A stretch of 8,760 nucleotides of DNA, taken from contig JADFTG010000034.1 of NCBI GenBank assembly GCA_022560365.1, positions 1-8,760 of the forward strand, given 5' to 3'. Made by a program: the position numbers and the translations under genes. Below the pieces are notes generated by a model, which had not been told where the DNA came from, searched no databases, and was given only the letters and a program-made list of their open reading frames with translations. Positions 1-5,543 of the stretch are shown here, in pieces (the stretch's first letter is position 1; each line of letters opens with the position of its first letter). The DNA is from Chloroflexota bacterium (GTDB lineage: Bacteria > Chloroflexota > Dehalococcoidia > SM23-28-2 > RBG-16-64-32).

Positions 1-14
1 TGCTCTTCCGATCT
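1..14. other. Residual Illumina adapter sequence at contig end
   Basis: The first 14 bases, TGCTCTTCCGATCT, are identical to the 3' end of the TruSeq read-2 adapter. Read on the minus strand they are AGATCGGAAGAGCA, the start of the usual 3' adapter. An exact 14-base match at the very first base is not expected by chance, so I treat these bases as untrimmed library sequence and not genome. Any reading frame running into them, such as the one at 15-77, is artificially truncated. The remnant also warns that the assembly was built from imperfectly cleaned reads. Confidence 0.93.
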
Positions 15-77
15 GACCGCGCCGGCCAATGCGCCGGGGCCGCGGTCGCGAAGAGTAGCGTAAGCGCTCGACAGCAT
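15..77 (-). CDS. Start of an unidentified gene, cut by the adapter (partial, 21 codons)
   Basis: On the minus strand an ATG at 77 opens a frame beginning MLSSAYATLRDRG that stays open for 21 codons until the adapter. An AGG with a five-base spacer precedes the ATG, a fair ribosome binding site. The gene lies about 265 bases downstream of the RfaH-like gene on the same strand, behind a structured leader, which is where the first enzyme gene of a polysaccharide operon would be expected. Product unknown. With so few codons it could also be a chance frame. A 29-codon frame at 173-84, ending just before it, has no ribosome site and I do not call it. Confidence 0.3.
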
Positions 78-239
78 CGCCGCCTACTGCTTCCGGGGCG
101 TCAGAATGTATTCGTCGAGGCGAAAGCTCTCGACCGCGATGCCGCGCGCGCCGCAGGACCCGTCGAGCGACATTTGCCGGCGGCGCGTCGCGCAGTATGA
201 GACGGGGTGTTTTTTGATTACGACCAAGTTCTAATCTGC

Positions 240-264
240 GGCGCCAGGCGGCGTCGCCGGCGCC
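240..264. terminator. GC-rich stem-loop followed by TTTT on the plus strand
   Basis: GGCGCC at 240-245 pairs with GGCGCC at 259-264, and GGCG at 247-250 with CGCC at 255-258, giving ten base pairs with one bulged A and a GCGT loop. On the plus strand it is followed by TTTT (265-268), as in a weak intrinsic terminator, though no plus-strand gene ends here. On the minus strand it is preceded by AAAA and is more likely a leader hairpin. Confidence 0.35.
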
Positions 265-270
265 TTTTCC

Positions 271-282
271 AATGCTACCGCC
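271..282 (-). promoter_or_regulatory. ops-like element (possible RfaH recruitment site)
   Basis: The minus strand reads GGCGGTAGCATT. The enterobacterial ops element, where RfaH loads onto paused RNA polymerase, has the core GGCGGTAG and the form GGCGGTAGCGTG, so ten of twelve positions agree, including the first nine. It lies 60 bases past the stop codon of an RfaH-like gene, on the same strand, in a leader before another gene start. The eight-base core alone could occur by chance in a GC-rich window of this size. Position, strand and neighbour gene make it worth listing, but function is inference. Confidence 0.4.
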
Positions 283-307
283 GTCCGGGTGAAATCCACC
301 CAGACGG
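281..307 (-). other. 11-bp stem-loop abutting the ops-like motif
   Basis: In the minus-strand transcript the arms at 307-297 and 291-281 pair over 11 positions, including one G-U wobble, around a five-base loop. On the plus strand the wobble becomes a C/A mismatch, so the structure fits a minus-strand RNA better. The last two G residues of the stem are also the first two of the ops-like motif. No U-tract follows, so it is not an intrinsic terminator. It may promote a pause. Confidence 0.45.
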
Positions 308-320
308 CAAAACCAAGTGC

Positions 321-334
321 GCGACGCGCGTCGC
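321..334 (-). terminator. Perfect 14-base palindrome after the RfaH-like stop codon
   Basis: GCGACGCGCGTCGC is a perfect dyad located 8 bases beyond the stop codon of the RfaH-like gene. In the minus-strand transcript it is followed by GCACTTGGTTTTG, a partly U-rich stretch, so it could act as a weak terminator. It could equally be a protein-binding dyad. The lack of a continuous U-run keeps confidence low. Confidence 0.3.
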
Positions 335-341
335 CGGCCGC

Positions 342-842
342 TCAGGCGGCTTCGACGGCGCCTATGGGCAGCTTGACCTTGACCTCGCGGCCGAGCAGGT
401 CGAGCAGCAGGACGACGCGCTCGTCGGCGGGCATCCGTTCGTAGATACCAACGCAGTCGTAAAACGCGCCGCCGACGATGCGAAGCCGCGCGCCGGGGTT
501 GAGCACCATCAGGCTGGCCGGCGTATGTAAGCCATTCTCGTCTTCGTGAGCGCGCAGGCTTTCGATGATTCCCTCGGGCACGGGCGCGGGCCGCTCGCCG
601 TGGCACACGAGGTGGATGACGCCGATCGTGCCGTTGACCGAGCGCCAGCGCGCGCGGCCGAGGTCGATCTGGACGAAGAGGTATCCGGGGAACAACGGCG
701 CGGCGACCGTCTCGACGCGCCGCGCGTGCCGCCGGCGCTTCGCGTAGCGCGGCAGATAGACCCGGAACCCCTGGCGGCCCAGGTGCTCGGCGGCGCGCTC
801 ATCGCGACGCGGCTGGGTCCGGACCACGTACCAGCGATTCAT
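342..842 (-). CDS. RfaH/NusG-family transcription elongation (antitermination) factor
   Basis: This 166-residue protein has the two-part NusG layout at the usual length of an RfaH-type paralogue. The NGN domain (about residues 3-100) starts with WYVVRTQPRRDERAAEHL and contains the family signature APLFPGYLFVQID near residues 48-60, then the N-T-x-GV motif and a V-P segment near 87. A KOW-like C-terminal domain runs from about 112 to 160 (NPGARLRIVGGAFYDCVGIYE). Proteins of this group bind RNA polymerase and prevent pausing or Rho termination across long polysaccharide, LPS or secretion operons. The ATG start at 842 overlaps the stop of the upstream regulator gene as ATGA, so the two are probably translationally coupled. 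An ops-like motif lies just downstream. A specialised NusG paralogue is favoured over housekeeping nusG because rplK and secE are absent and a regulator gene precedes it. Confidence 0.88.
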   Translation of the reverse strand: MNRWYVVRTQPRRDERAAEHLGRQGFRVYLPRYAKRRRHARRVETVAAPLFPGYLFVQIDLGRARWRSVNGTIGVIHLVCHGERPAPVPEGIIESLRAHEDENGLHTPASLMVLNPGARLRIVGGAFYDCVGIYERMPADERVVLLLDLLGREVKVKLPIGAVEAA

Positions 843-1495
843 CACCGCCCCCTCGGCCCGTCCGCCGCGCGGTCGCGGGAGACGTGCAGCAGGGCAGGGG
901 TCACGATGCGTTCGTCGGGCAGGTCGCGGCGCAGTCCGTCGTACGCGGCTTGCGGGTCGGCGATATCGGCGATCAGCACGGCGTCGAAGGGCGGCGCGGA
1001 AACCGTATCGGCCGCCACCGGCAGGCCGGCGAGCTCGGGCGCGTTGCAGCCCGGCGCGATCACGGCAACGAGCTCGACCGAGGTCTCCCTGGCGGCGAGC
1101 GTCGCGATCTCGACCAATTCCCCTTGCCCGTAGAGCGCGACGCGGCGCCAGCCGCTCCGTTCGCAACGCTGCAAGGCGTCGACGCACTGCGACCGCGCGA
1201 TGCGGAAGAACGCGAACGACGAGGCGAGATATTCGCCGACGAGCTTGCTCTTCTCGGTGAACCCCTTCGGCGTCAGGTAATAGGCGTAGCGGCGGGCGGG
1301 CACCCGGCGCATCTTGACCCAGCCCTTCTTGACGCAGCGCCTGACGTAGGCGTTGGTCAGCCCGACGGCGATGCCGAGGCGCACCGAAAAGGTCCGCTGC
1401 GACGAAAACTGCTCGCGGTCGATGTCGCTCAGGAGACGCAGCGTGGTCTGTGTCTCGAGTGTCTTGCTCTGACCGTCGAATTCCACTTGCGACAC
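842..1495 (-). CDS. Winged-helix (MarR EPS-type) regulator with C-terminal Rossmann-like domain
   Basis: This 217-residue protein joins two domains. Residues about 15-95 form a winged helix: helix-turn-helix near 30-60 (FSVRLGIAVGLTNAYVRRCV) and a wing near 60-78 ending YYLTPKGFTEKSKL. This closely matches the short MarR-like regulators associated with exopolysaccharide operons. Residues about 115-200 look like a Rossmann or CoA-binding fold: a beta strand leading to the glycine turn RVALYGQGELVEIA (118-131), alternating alpha/beta segments, and FDAVLIADI near 170-178. I infer that the second domain senses a nucleotide or cofactor. The start is GTG at 1495, 21 bases after the transcription start predicted from the promoter at 1523-1551; the ribosome site is weak. 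The gene is coupled to the RfaH-like gene, and two palindromes in its promoter suggest autoregulation. Ligand and target are unknown. Confidence 0.8.
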   Translation of the reverse strand: MSQVEFDGQSKTLETQTTLRLLSDIDREQFSSQRTFSVRLGIAVGLTNAYVRRCVKKGWVKMRRVPARRYAYYLTPKGFTEKSKLVGEYLASSFAFFRIARSQCVDALQRCERSGWRRVALYGQGELVEIATLAARETSVELVAVIAPGCNAPELAGLPVAADTVSAPPFDAVLIADIADPQAAYDGLRRDLPDERIVTPALLHVSRDRAADGPRGR

Positions 1496-1509
1496 GGGCT
1501 TAGAATGTG

Positions 1510-1522
1510 TTCACGCGGTGAA
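1510..1522. promoter_or_regulatory. Operator-like palindrome TTCAC-N3-GTGAA, site 1
   Basis: TTCACGCGGTGAA is a dyad with perfect 5-base arms and a 3-base centre. It directly abuts the -10 box of the regulator promoter and covers the predicted transcription start. Protein bound here would block open-complex formation or promoter clearance. Confidence 0.6.
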
Positions 1523-1551
1523 ACAATAAGCGTTCACGGAGTGAATTTCAA
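1523..1551 (-). promoter_or_regulatory. Sigma70-type promoter of the winged-helix regulator gene
   Basis: On the minus strand TTGAAA (1551-1546) is separated by exactly 17 bases from TATTGT (1528-1523). This matches the -35 consensus at five of six positions and the -10 consensus at four of six. The predicted start of transcription is near 1516, giving a leader of about 21 bases to the GTG at 1495. Two palindromic operators sit inside and directly after this promoter. Confidence 0.55.
1533..1545. promoter_or_regulatory. Operator-like palindrome TTCAC-N3-GTGAA, site 2
   Basis: TTCACGGAGTGAA has arms identical to those of site 1 and lies 23 bases from it, about two helical turns. It sits wholly inside the 17-base promoter spacer and abuts the -35 box. 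The repeated half-sites in a promoter core are the arrangement expected for a dimeric winged-helix repressor; the gene behind the promoter encodes one. Confidence 0.6.
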
Positions 1552-1734
1552 TCTGTTTTTTTCGCTATGAATCAATACCATGAAAACGGAAAATCGTGTT
1601 GTCCAAGGCTGAATATGCATCTCAGTGCGGATCGTGTCGGCTTTTTCGTCGTCGCTGGCCTTGCGTGCCACGTCGCACTGCTCAATCAACTGTTCGAATC
1701 GGCGTTGATCCCTTTCGCGCCGCCGCGCAGCCAC
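1534..1734 (-). CDS. Possible small hypothetical protein (66 aa)
   Basis: A GTG at 1734 opens a 66-codon frame. The first 40 residues are charged and helix-like (RRFEQLIEQCDVARKASDDE), as in a short coiled coil, while the tail is not protein-like. It has no recognisable ribosome binding site, and its 3' end runs over the -35 box and one operator of the next gene. The frame may therefore be chance or a decayed gene. No family is recognised. If it is not a gene, the stretch 1552-1749 contains nothing else that I can name. Confidence 0.22.
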   Translation of the reverse strand: MAARRRERDQRRFEQLIEQCDVARKASDDEKADTIRTEMHIQPWTTRFSVFMVLIHSEKNRLKFTP

Positions 1735-1749
1735 GCCCGCGGAAGCGGC

Positions 1750-1907
1750 CTATGGCCTGTCGGCTCTGAGCACCGTTTCGATGACAAACAAGGCCACAAG
1801 TTCATTGCCACGCTCGCTCAAGTGACCGCCGTTCAATCCGAAGGCGTAAAGGGCTCCGATGTCGCCGGATGCCGCAAACACCGGCGCGAGGTCGTAGTAT
1901 GGTATGT
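1750..1907 (-). pseudogene. C-terminal fragment of an SGNH/GDSL-type hydrolase
   Basis: The last 50 or so codons of the long frame ending at 1750 do not belong to a histidine kinase. They read IPYYDLAPVF, then GGHLSERGNELVA, then a short terminal helix. This is the end of an SGNH-fold esterase or O-acetyltransferase: the block V histidine (GGH, where D-x-x-H or DGH is common) followed by L-S-x-x-G-x-x-L-V-A. Such proteins often acetylate or deacetylate exopolysaccharide, which suits the regulators downstream on the same strand. Everything upstream in the hydrolase, including its Ser, Gly and Asn blocks, is missing because the sequence switches to kinase near 1908. It is either the end of a normal gene in another genome joined here by misassembly, or a true fusion remnant. 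Confidence 0.6.
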
Positions 1908-3105
1908 CGGCTGCCTCGACGATCGCGCGGACGATGGCGAGGCCGAGGCCAGCGCCGTCGGCGGCGTCGGGGCCGCGCGTGCGGGACTTCTCGGCGCGGA
2001 AGAAGCGAGTCCAGACGTGCGGCAGATCGTCTTCGGCGATCCCTTCGCCGGTGTCGCTGACGTGCAGCCGCAGCCAGCCGTCATCGGCGACGATCCTGAC
2101 ATCGATGTGCCCGCCTGGAGGCGTGTGCTCCATCGCGTTGCGGATCAGGTTGGCGATCACCCGCTCGATGCGCGTGCCGTCGACAAAGACGTCCGGCTGG
2201 TAGCCCTCCGCTTCGAGGCTCAGGGTGACATCGTTAAGCCTCGCCTGCGCCTGCATCGCCTCGATCACCTCCGCCGCGATCTCATGAAGAGGAACGAGAC
2301 GGCGCTCCAGCCGTGGCGAGCCCGCGTCCATCTGTGCAAGCTCGAAAAGGTCGTCCACCATGTGGCTGAGGCGGTCGATCTCGCGGCGCATTGCGTCGTA
2401 GTAGCGCGCGACCTCGGCCGGGTCTTTCACGACGTCGTCGGCCAGCGCTTCGACCATCGCTCGCACGCTCGCCAGCGGCGTTCGCAGGTCGTGTGAGACG
2501 GCCGCTGTCAGCTCCCTTCGCTCACGGTCCAGCGCAGCCCTCTCCCGTTCAGCCGCTTGCAGCCGTTCGGCCAGGATGTCGACGTCATTGGCGAGCTGAG
2601 CCACCTCATCGTTGCCGGACAGCGCGATCCTGGCGTCGAGCTCGCCGCCGGCGAGCCTTCGTATGCCGGCGGTAGCGGCCGCCATGCGGCCTACGATCGT
2701 CGAGGCCACCCACATGCTGAAGAACAACGTAACGATGGCGCTGAACACGAGAAGAGCGATGAGCAACTTGAGGTCGTGCGCGGTCGAGACGAACATCAGC
2801 TGGGCGACGATGAAGACGTTTAGCAGCGCGACGCCGCCGCCGATGACCGCGCCCAGGAACGCTTTCGCCTGGATCGAGAGACCGAGAGCCCGGTCGGCGA
2901 GACGTAGGGCGAGCCAGCCACCGCCGAGCGTGGCCGCGCCGGACAGCGCTAAATAGGCTCCGAGTTCGCGCAACTCGCCCGCGGGCGGCGTCATCAGGAG
3001 CTCCGCTATGAGGAGGCCGATGCCAACCGCGAGAGTAAGCGCCAGGATGGGCCCAAGCCATGCCTGTGAGAAGAGGCGCACCAGGCCGACCGAGCTACGG
3101 CTCAA
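1750..3105 (-). CDS. Membrane sensor histidine kinase with abnormal C-terminus (fused ORF)
   Basis: The 451-residue frame begins as a HisKA-type sensor kinase. Four hydrophobic segments lie near residues 15-37, 47-70, 84-108 and 113-138, with no sizeable extracellular domain, then a HAMP linker (about 138-190). The HisKA box SHDLRTP has the phospho-acceptor His205. The ATPase domain has the N box (NLIRNAMEHTPP, Asn323), G1 box (DTGEGI, 351-356), F box (FFRAEKS) and G2 box (GAGLGLAI, 385-391). After IVRAIVEA (about 398) the expected HGG-I-x-x-x-S and FTLP ending is replaced by an SGNH-hydrolase tail. The start is a TTG at 3105, 11 bases inside the response-regulator gene, with GGAGTAGGG seven bases upstream. 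The kinase surely partners the overlapping response regulator. Kinase identity is certain; whether this exact fused protein exists in a cell is doubtful. Confidence 0.85.
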   Translation of the reverse strand: MSRSSVGLVRLFSQAWLGPILALTLAVGIGLLIAELLMTPPAGELRELGAYLALSGAATLGGGWLALRLADRALGLSIQAKAFLGAVIGGGVALLNVFIVAQLMFVSTAHDLKLLIALLVFSAIVTLFFSMWVASTIVGRMAAATAGIRRLAGGELDARIALSGNDEVAQLANDVDILAERLQAAERERAALDRERRELTAAVSHDLRTPLASVRAMVEALADDVVKDPAEVARYYDAMRREIDRLSHMVDDLFELAQMDAGSPRLERRLVPLHEIAAEVIEAMQAQARLNDVTLSLEAEGYQPDVFVDGTRIERVIANLIRNAMEHTPPGGHIDVRIVADDGWLRLHVSDTGEGIAEDDLPHVWTRFFRAEKSRTRGPDAADGAGLGLAIVRAIVEAADIPYYDLAPVFAASGDIGALYAFGLNGGHLSERGNELVALFVIETVLRADRP

Positions 3106-3781
3106 ACTTGTACCCTACTCCCCAGACCGTTTTCAGATGCCTCGGCCGCGAAGGGTCGGTCTCCACCTTGGAGCGGAGGCGGCGGATGCTGACCGTCACC
3201 GTGCTGGCGTCGCCCGGGAACTCGAGGTCCCAGACCGCGTCCAGTAGCTGGTCGCGGCTGAACACCTGCTCCGGGTGGCTGGCGAGGTGGAACAGCAGGT
3301 CGAACTCGCGGGCCGTCAACTCGATCGGGCCGCGGTGGTCCTCCACCTTCCGCGTGCGGCCGTTGATGCGCAGGTCGCCGAAGCGGAGGTGATCACCCTC
3401 GGCCTCGACGTTATTCTTGGCCCGGCGGAGGACAGCCTTCACGCGAGCCGCCAGCTCGCGAGGCGAAAACGGCTTCGTCACGTAGTCGTCGGCGCCCATG
3501 CCCAGACCGACGATCTTGTCCGTCTCCTCGCCGCGCGCGGTCAGCATGATAATCGACGCTTGTGAGCGCGCCCGCACGCGCCGGCAGATCTCTGTGCCGT
3601 CCACCCCCGGCAGCATGAGATCCAGCACGACCAGGTCCGGCTGGAAGCGCTCGAAGGCGTCCATCGCCTTGGCGCCGTCATGGACGACCGACACATCGTA
3701 GCCGTCGCGGCGCAGGTAACGCTCCACGACTTCGGCCACCATCGGTTCGTCTTCGACGACCAGGACTCGTTCTTCAGCCAT
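3095..3781 (-). CDS. OmpR/PhoB-family response regulator
   Basis: This 228-residue DNA-binding response regulator is complete. The receiver domain (about 1-120) has every key residue: acidic pair Glu10-Asp11 (VVEDEP), phospho-acceptor Asp54 (VVLDLMLPG), Thr81 and Lys103 (DYVTKPF). The C-terminal winged helix (about 130-228) ends in the typical VSIRRLRSKVE and KTVWGVGYKFEP. It should be phosphorylated by the kinase whose gene overlaps its 3' end. I place the start at ATG 3781, where MAEERVLVVEDE begins as in the family; GAGGA lies 12 bases upstream. ATG 3802 (seven residues earlier, behind AAGATAGGT) is a real alternative. The GC-rich hairpins at 3819-3864 lie just upstream. Target genes are unknown, but the divergent lipid-type operon is a candidate. 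Confidence 0.93.
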   Translation of the reverse strand: MAEERVLVVEDEPMVAEVVERYLRRDGYDVSVVHDGAKAMDAFERFQPDLVVLDLMLPGVDGTEICRRVRARSQASIIMLTARGEETDKIVGLGMGADDYVTKPFSPRELAARVKAVLRRAKNNVEAEGDHLRFGDLRINGRTRKVEDHRGPIELTAREFDLLFHLASHPEQVFSRDQLLDAVWDLEFPGDASTVTVSIRRLRSKVETDPSRPRHLKTVWGVGYKFEP

Positions 3782-3818
3782 ATGCGTCGTTGTTCCTCGC
3801 ATACCTATCTTACGTTCT

Positions 3819-3845
3819 GGGGCCACGGAAGGGACTCCGTGCCCC
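3819..3845. other. Strong hairpin in the divergent intergenic region
   Basis: GGGGCCACGGA and TCCGTGCCCC form a ten-base-pair stem with one bulged C and a six-base loop (AGGGAC). It lies between the response-regulator gene and the methyltransferase operon, outside both coding regions if the regulator starts at 3781. No U-run follows on either strand, so a terminator is unlikely. It may be a protein-binding dyad or an untranslated-leader structure. Confidence 0.45.
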
Positions 3846-3864
3846 GGCTATCGATCGTAGCCGG
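3844..3864. other. Second dyad, CCGGCTA-N7-TAGCCGG
   Basis: Perfect seven-base arms (3844-3850 and 3858-3864) flank TCGATCG, itself mostly self-complementary. It directly adjoins the preceding hairpin and shares two bases with it. A long, nearly perfect dyad between divergent genes is compatible with an operator shared by both promoters; this is inference. The rest of the gap, 3865-4030, shows nothing I can assign beyond a small CGGTGACCG dyad near 3975. Confidence 0.45.
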
Positions 3865-4034
3865 CAATTCTTGCGGTTGTCTTACAAGGGATCGTCGAGC
3901 GCCGGGACAACGTCTGGTACTGCTCGTCCCCCGCACACCGTTTCCGTCGACGCTATGGGTTCTTAATGACGCCCCGGTGACCGTGTAGTGAGGTGAAGTT
4001 GTTGAGCCGTCCCCCCCGGCCGTCTTCCCAACAC

Positions 4035-4043
4035 TGCTAGAAT
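4035..4043 (+). promoter_or_regulatory. Extended -10 promoter for the methyltransferase operon
   Basis: TGCTAGAAT combines a TG dinucleotide with TAGAAT (five of six matches to the -10 consensus). No -35 box lies at the right distance, as is allowed for extended -10 promoters. Transcription would begin near 4050, after the ATG at 4047 but before the strong ribosome site and ATG at 4065, which supports the shorter start. Confidence 0.4.
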
Positions 4044-4064
4044 CGGATGAAAAAAGGTGGTAGG

Positions 4065-4772
4065 ATGCCCCTTTCGTCCGAAGCTCCCGATCTCCCCCAG
4101 CGCGTGTTTTCGCCGATCGCCCGGGACTATGACACCCCGGCTCTCGTCTTGAGTCTCTTTCGCTACCGCGCCTGGCATCGCTTTCTTCTCTCCAGGCTCA
4201 ACTTGCCGCCCGGCGCGCGTGTCCTCGACATGGCGACCGGAACCGGTACGATCGCGCTCGATCTTCACCAGCGGGGAGTCGAGGTCGTGGCCTGCGACGT
4301 CACTCGGGCGATGCTGAGTCGGGCCCAGGAGCGAACTGACCGGGCCGATGTTCATCTCGATCTGGTCGAGTGCACCGCCGAGACGCCGCCCTTCAAAGAT
4401 GGGTCCTTCGACGCGATCACATTCGCGTATCTCCTCCGCTACGTTCGTGACGTTCCGAACACTCTGGAGGCCCTGGGCCGCCTGTTGAAGCGCGGCGGGG
4501 CAATGGCGTCGCTCGACTTCGCGGTGCCGCATGGCATCTGGTATCCCTTCTGGCGGCTGTACACCGCTGTAGTGCTGCCGGCGGGAGGACGTCTGTTTTC
4601 TCGCGATTGGCAACGGGTGGGTGCGTTCCTCGGCCCGAACATTCGTGACTTCTATCATCGTTGGCCGGAGGATAAGCTCCTATCCGCCTGGCGCGACGCC
4701 GGGTTCACTAACGTCCGGTCTCGGCGTCTGACGGTTGGCGGCGCCGTGATCATCTGGGGTACCAGGCCATGA
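4065..4772 (+). CDS. UbiE/MenG-like class I SAM-dependent methyltransferase
   Basis: The 235-residue protein starts with the UbiE-type lead-in VFSPIARDYDTPALVLS (about 14-30). Motif I follows, VLDMATGTGTIALDL (53-67), with the acidic residue ending strand 2 at Asp78 (VVACDVT). Post-motif CTAETPPFKDGSFDAITFAY is at 103-122, and LLKRGGAMASLDF at 140-152. This is the fold and order of ubiquinone/menaquinone C-methyltransferases, but the final third (FWRLYTAVVLPAGGRLFSRD) is only loosely similar, so the acceptor could be another quinone or lipid. ATG 4065 is preferred because AAAGGTGGTAGG stands directly before it; ATG 4047 has no ribosome site. The stop codon overlaps the ATG of the next gene as ATGA, implying coupled translation with the UbiA-like membrane protein. 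Confidence 0.82.
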   Translation: MPLSSEAPDLPQRVFSPIARDYDTPALVLSLFRYRAWHRFLLSRLNLPPGARVLDMATGTGTIALDLHQRGVEVVACDVTRAMLSRAQERTDRADVHLDLVECTAETPPFKDGSFDAITFAYLLRYVRDVPNTLEALGRLLKRGGAMASLDFAVPHGIWYPFWRLYTAVVLPAGGRLFSRDWQRVGAFLGPNIRDFYHRWPEDKLLSAWRDAGFTNVRSRRLTVGGAVIIWGTRP

Positions 4773-5524
4773 AGCCGGGCCTCTCTCCGATGACAGAGGC
4801 CTCGCCAAGAGTGCGCCCGGCGTTCTACGCGCTCCCGCCGGGCGGCTGGCGCGACTATGCGACGCTGCTCCACCCACCGTACACGCTCTGGCATCTGAGT
4901 TACGTCATCTGGGGCGCAGCGCTCGCTGGCGCGGATCATTATGACCGTCTGGCGGCAACTCTCGTCGCCTTCCTCCTTGCTGTCGGAGTAGCGGCTCACG
5001 CTCTGGACGAGCTTCAGGGTCGGCCGCTGGGAACCCGGATCTCGTCAGGCGTTCTCGTGGTCCTGGCCAGTCTTGCCCTCGGGGGCGCAGTGCTGATCGG
5101 CGTACTGGGCGCCGTGGAGGTCTCGCCGTGGCTGCTAATATTTGTCGCCTTCGGACTGTTCATCGCGCCCGCTTACAACCTGGAGTGGTTTGGAGGGCGC
5201 TTCCACTCGGACGTTTGGTTTGCCGTCTCGTGGGGCTCATTCCCGCTACTTACAACCTACTTCGTAACCGCCGAGCAGCTGAGCATCGCCGCGGCACTCG
5301 GAGCGGCCATGGCCTTCACATTGAGCCTCGCGCAACGCACCCTGAGCTCCCGCGTCCGTGGTCTGCGGCGCAGAGCGCGCAGCATCGAAGGTAAGGTGTA
5401 CTACAACGACGGTACCGTGGAAGACATTGACCGCCGTTGGGCAACTGCGTCAGATGAGCGAGCCCTTCTGCTTATCTCACTGTCGATATTCGCGGGTGGC
5501 CTGGCAGTATTGGTGGCGTTGTGA
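4769..5524 (+). CDS. UbiA-like polytopic membrane protein (putative prenyltransferase)
   Basis: This 251-residue protein has six to eight hydrophobic segments (about 42-54, 60-78, 93-116, 120-137, 148-166, 170-190, 232-251). Near 76-90 it has AHALDELQGRPLGTR, at the place where UbiA enzymes carry N-D-x-x-D and a KPxRPL stretch. A later block, YNLEWFGGRFHSDVWFAVSWG (136-156), resembles the second half of UbiA proteins. The classic Asp-rich motifs are altered (His77, Asp80, Glu81; a single Asp148), so it may bind a prenyl diphosphate differently or be a non-catalytic relative. A charged loop with YYNDGTVEDIDRR (211-223) precedes the last helix and is unusual. ATG 4769 overlaps the methyltransferase stop, with GGGG upstream; Met8 is a possible alternative. 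The neighbours suggest a prenylated quinone or other lipid product. Membrane location is clear; enzyme function is inferred. Confidence 0.65.
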   Translation: MKPGLSPMTEASPRVRPAFYALPPGGWRDYATLLHPPYTLWHLSYVIWGAALAGADHYDRLAATLVAFLLAVGVAAHALDELQGRPLGTRISSGVLVVLASLALGGAVLIGVLGAVEVSPWLLIFVAFGLFIAPAYNLEWFGGRFHSDVWFAVSWGSFPLLTTYFVTAEQLSIAAALGAAMAFTLSLAQRTLSSRVRGLRRRARSIEGKVYYNDGTVEDIDRRWATASDERALLLISLSIFAGGLAVLVAL

Positions 5525-5543
5525 GAGCGCGCACGGGAGCCTG

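Larger units (their letters stand above)
78..341 (-). other. Structured intergenic leader downstream of the RfaH-like gene
   Basis: These 264 bases hold no convincing gene. They carry, in minus-strand transcription order, a perfect 14-base palindrome (334-321), an 11-bp stem-loop (307-281), an ops-like motif (282-271) and a GC-rich stem-loop (264-240), then an A-rich stretch around 210-221. The density of structure suggests a transcribed leader with early termination or antitermination control, not neutral spacer. No clear promoter was found inside it. Confidence 0.45.

Noticed and set aside
84..173. A 29-codon minus-strand frame starting MSLDGSCG, as a leader peptide
   Set aside because: It has no ribosome binding site and no run of regulatory codons. 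Chance is the simpler explanation, although its position before the partial gene was noted.
843..1187. Extension of the RfaH-like gene upstream to 1187
   Set aside because: The added 115 residues are Arg/Ala-rich out-of-frame reading of the winged-helix gene. The family N-terminus starts exactly at the ATG at 842.
546..1570. Long plus-strand frames opposite the RfaH-like and winged-helix genes
   Set aside because: They mirror the third-position GC of clear minus-strand genes and show no recognisable domain.
1567..2496. A 309-codon plus-strand open frame
   Set aside because: It lies antisense to the histidine kinase in a GC-rich region and its translation has no family-like segments; it is a shadow of the kinase codons.
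3963..4658. A 231-codon minus-strand frame opposite the methyltransferase
   Set aside because: Its translation is compositionally odd and the opposite strand has an unmistakable methyltransferase with a good ribosome site.
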